A stretch of 56,243 bases of DNA from an uncultured Cellvibrionales bacterium (GTDB lineage: Bacteria > Pseudomonadota > Gammaproteobacteria > Pseudomonadales > Cellvibrionaceae): NCBI GenBank assembly GCA_913050115.1, contig CAJWZU010000013.1, positions 1 through 56,243 of the forward strand, read 5' to 3'. The notes below the pieces were generated by a model. It did not search any database and was not told where the DNA came from. It was given only the letters and a program-made list of their open reading frames with translations. The position numbers and the translations under genes were made by a program. Shown one piece after another: positions 55,824 through 56,243 of the stretch (position 1 is the stretch's first letter; every line of letters begins with the position of its first letter).

Positions 55824-56243
55824 CTACCGCTTAATTGCGTAATTCCATTCCTGCAGCTGTTGATTACGCTGCATTCGATCTCGCTGGAACAGCAGTGCCT
55901 GATATACGCTCTGGCTATTGACTGAATCCGATTGGATTCCCGGCAAAGCCGCACCGGCAGAGATCAAGAACTCATCCTTAAGATTTGAGTCCAGATAGGC
56001 GCATTCCCACCAGTCGATAATGCGCTGGCGTGAGTTTTGAATCAGCGTTGCCGAGGGCAGCTTGTCGCTTTTGGCTAGGTTAACGGTGTTTTTGGCGGGC
56101 AGTAGGTTCCACAGATCATTGTTCTGCCAATGCGCCCAGGGGAAGCAGTGATCTATGGCCATCCCCTTTGCTTGAAGGCTTTTAGCCGACCAGACGCAAT
56201 CGATGGCTTTACCATTTTGGCGAAGCTTATCAAACCTTTTGCG
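55824..56243 (-). CDS. HNH-endonuclease-like protein, 5' end outside the window
   Basis: The frame is open to the right edge; 139 residues are visible. The HNH core reads AIDHCFPWAHWQNNDLWNLLPAKNTVNLAKSDKLP, with the catalytic-type DH and the NDLWNLLP..VN..KS..LP pattern of C-terminal HNH domains. C near the start of the visible part (DCVWSAKSL) may be half of a zinc pair whose other cysteines are not seen. The remaining C-terminal part is helical and not recognised. Its position just past tRNA-Leu suggests the start of an inserted region. Confidence 0.7.
   Translation of the reverse strand, partial: RKRFDKLRQNGKAIDCVWSAKSLQAKGMAIDHCFPWAHWQNNDLWNLLPAKNTVNLAKSDKLPSATLIQNSRQRIIDWWECAYLDSNLKDEFLISAGAALPGIQSDSVNSQSVYQALLFQRDRMQRNQQLQEWNYAIKR

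Overview
The window looks like a chromosomal contig from a marine-type gammaproteobacterium of the Pseudomonadales/Cellvibrionales kind. The evidence is a set of conserved gene orders: tRNA-fMet–rimP–nusA–infB, rpsF–rpsR–membrane protein–rplI–dnaB, bioB–F–H–C–D, epmB/efp/epmA, serB beside a YtjB-like gene, and rlmB–rnr. Most of it is of medium to high GC and densely coded. The genus cannot be fixed from sequence alone.

Layout. (1) 1–4010 is AT-rich and unlike the rest. It carries an overlapping plus-strand deoxysugar cluster (C-methyltransferase, PLP aminotransferase, 3,5-epimerase-like cupin, truncated SDR epimerase). At about 4.0–4.1 kb it abuts infB. IF2 reads past its normal end into a fragment matching an RNase E/G core motif, and rbfA is absent, so this junction is either a rearrangement or an assembly or amplification chimera. 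(2) 4.1–11.6 kb, minus strand: infB, nusA, rimP, initiator tRNA, a DUF3094-like peptide and a DmdC-like acyl-CoA dehydrogenase. (3) 12–19.3 kb: secreted sulfatase, the biotin operon with a BirA-type operator, and divergent comF. (4) 19.4–28.3 kb: TonB receptor, SrkA kinase, DUF4124–glutaredoxin, cysE, a FimX-like degenerate GGDEF/EAL protein and a PilZ-domain protein. (5) 28.4–33.9 kb: EF-P and its beta-lysylation enzymes, serB, and a YtjB-like membrane protein. (6) 34.3–39.6 kb: HMG-CoA lyase, a Pmp3 peptide, dbpA, an NlpC/P60 lipoprotein, an Smr nuclease, DUF2513 and a DUF4124–C13 peptidase. (7) 39.6–42.6 kb is an accessory islet: a YefM/YoeB module with a frameshifted antitoxin, repeat-rich DNA, and the Fic/HTH pair known as mobile mystery proteins B and A. 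(8) 42.6–55 kb, minus strand: acs, panD, panC, dnaB, rplI, a membrane protein, rpsR, rpsF, rlmB, rnr. (9) The right edge has tRNA-Leu(CAG), a strong terminator, paired short direct repeats that could be an integrase-type attachment region, and a partial HNH nuclease.

The most unusual signal is between genes. A ~105–110 nt two-hairpin element occurs three times: before rimP, before panD, and touching the dnaB stop codon. Its TCACAC loop and GTAGGTAAA tail are invariant, while its stems change sequence and stay complementary. The intergenic regions also hold an ~82 bp MITE-like pair, a second family of small palindromic repeats, a ~66 bp tandem repeat and a heptanucleotide tract.
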